From assembly GCA_002793195.1 (NCBI GenBank), contig PFPT01000058.1, positions 1-35,064 of the forward strand: a stretch of DNA of 35,064 bases, read 5' to 3'. Source of the DNA: Gammaproteobacteria bacterium CG_4_10_14_0_2_um_filter_38_22 (GTDB lineage: Bacteria > Pseudomonadota > Gammaproteobacteria > Coxiellales > Coxiellaceae). Each line of letters starts with the position of its first letter. Position 1 is the first letter of the stretch. The notes beneath the pieces were generated by a model. The model made no database searches and was not told the DNA's origin. It saw nothing but the letters and a program-made list of their open reading frames with translations. Shown here piece after piece: positions 34,896 through 35,064 of this stretch. Both the position numbers and the translations under genes were made by a program.

Positions 34896-34924
34896 ATAAT
34901 GTATAAGAAATTATTTATTACCAA
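34896..34924 (-). promoter_or_regulatory. Candidate promoter of the 1467-residue gene
   Basis: On the minus strand TTGGTA (34919-34924) and CATTAT (34896-34901) are 17 bases apart; each matches four of six sigma-70 consensus bases. The GTG start is about 47 bases downstream of the -10. Very AT-rich surroundings support a promoter region but also make chance matches likely. Confidence 0.35.
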
Positions 34925-35064
34925 TATTTCAACGAAGGCGTGGTAGTTATAGCACGAAACAAGCACAAAAAAAAGAAAGTAACTTCTCAATAACCCGGGG
35001 CAACACCCAATTTCTAACTTGTTGATTTTGCATTTGATGTGATATCGTTCTGTCCATGAAAACA
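34925..35064. other. Right-edge region with no assignable gene
   Basis: This stretch lies upstream of the 1467-residue gene. On the minus strand one frame is open from the edge to a TAG ending at 35014 (17 codons, ending NAKSTS) and could be the end of a gene outside the window. Another minus-strand frame gives a 36-codon ORF at 34947-35057. Neither has support. There is no RNA gene or clear terminator. Confidence 0.3.

Noticed and set aside
34947-35057. 36-codon ORF on minus at the right edge (MDRTISHQ...)
   Set aside because: It is short, has no clear ribosome site, no recognisable similarity and is in a likely promoter region.
1-35064. CRISPR array, IS element or prophage
   Set aside because: There is no regular direct-repeat array, no transposase or integrase frame, and no terminal inverted repeats or target duplications were seen.

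Overview
The window is about 35 kb of AT-rich chromosome from a gammaproteobacterium. The layout fits the order Legionellales (the Legionella/Coxiella group). Evidence for this is the classic core order tpiA-secG-tRNA-Leu(GAG)-nuoA..N with separate nuoC and nuoD, and hupB-tRNA-Val-tRNA-Asp-ppiD, interrupted by very large, unrecognised, effector-like genes typical of host-associated members of that order. I cannot name the genus from sequence alone. There is no insertion sequence, CRISPR array, rRNA or phage gene in the window.

Layout: (1) At the left edge (2-1045, +) lies the 3' part of an unrecognised gene with an acidic proline-rich linker. (2) Positions 1130-15556 (-) hold the complete 14-gene respiratory complex I operon nuoA-N, including all visible Fe-S ligand sets. 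(3) Positions 15634-16866 (-) hold tRNA-Leu, secG and tpiA, head-to-tail upstream of nuo. (4) Positions 16978-19752 (-) hold a 924-residue unknown protein between tpiA and ppiD. (5) Positions 19827-21994 (-) hold ppiD (apparently without its parvulin domain), tRNA-Asp, tRNA-Val and an HU gene with a near-consensus promoter. (6) Positions 22112-23234 (-) hold a soluble histidine kinase and a receiver-only response regulator, four bases apart. (7) Positions 23467-25065 (+) hold a short-pentapeptide-repeat protein, divergent from the kinase and convergent with the next gene. (8) Positions 25131-28799 (-) hold a 1222-residue protein built of at least six copies of an all-helical module of about 75-85 residues that I do not recognise. 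(9) Positions 28952-30370 (-) hold tldD. (10) Positions 30444-34847 (-) hold a 1467-residue protein with a hydrophobic segment at each end, a beta-propeller-like part, a Pro/Thr/Gln linker, four cadherin/dystroglycan-like Ig folds and a C-terminal tail of about 265 residues. The last 140 bases hold nothing I can assign.

The housekeeping genes form a coherent energy and envelope block: complex I, triose-phosphate isomerase, a Sec translocon subunit and a periplasmic chaperone. The accessory genes look like lineage-specific host-interaction proteins. The N-terminus of the 924-residue protein resembles the repeat module of the 1222-residue protein, so both may belong to one undescribed family. 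The left-edge protein carries a eukaryote-like PPxY motif, and two of the accessory proteins have acidic patches near the C-terminus that recall Dot/Icm substrates. These host-interaction readings are inference. No gap between genes exceeds 300 bases.
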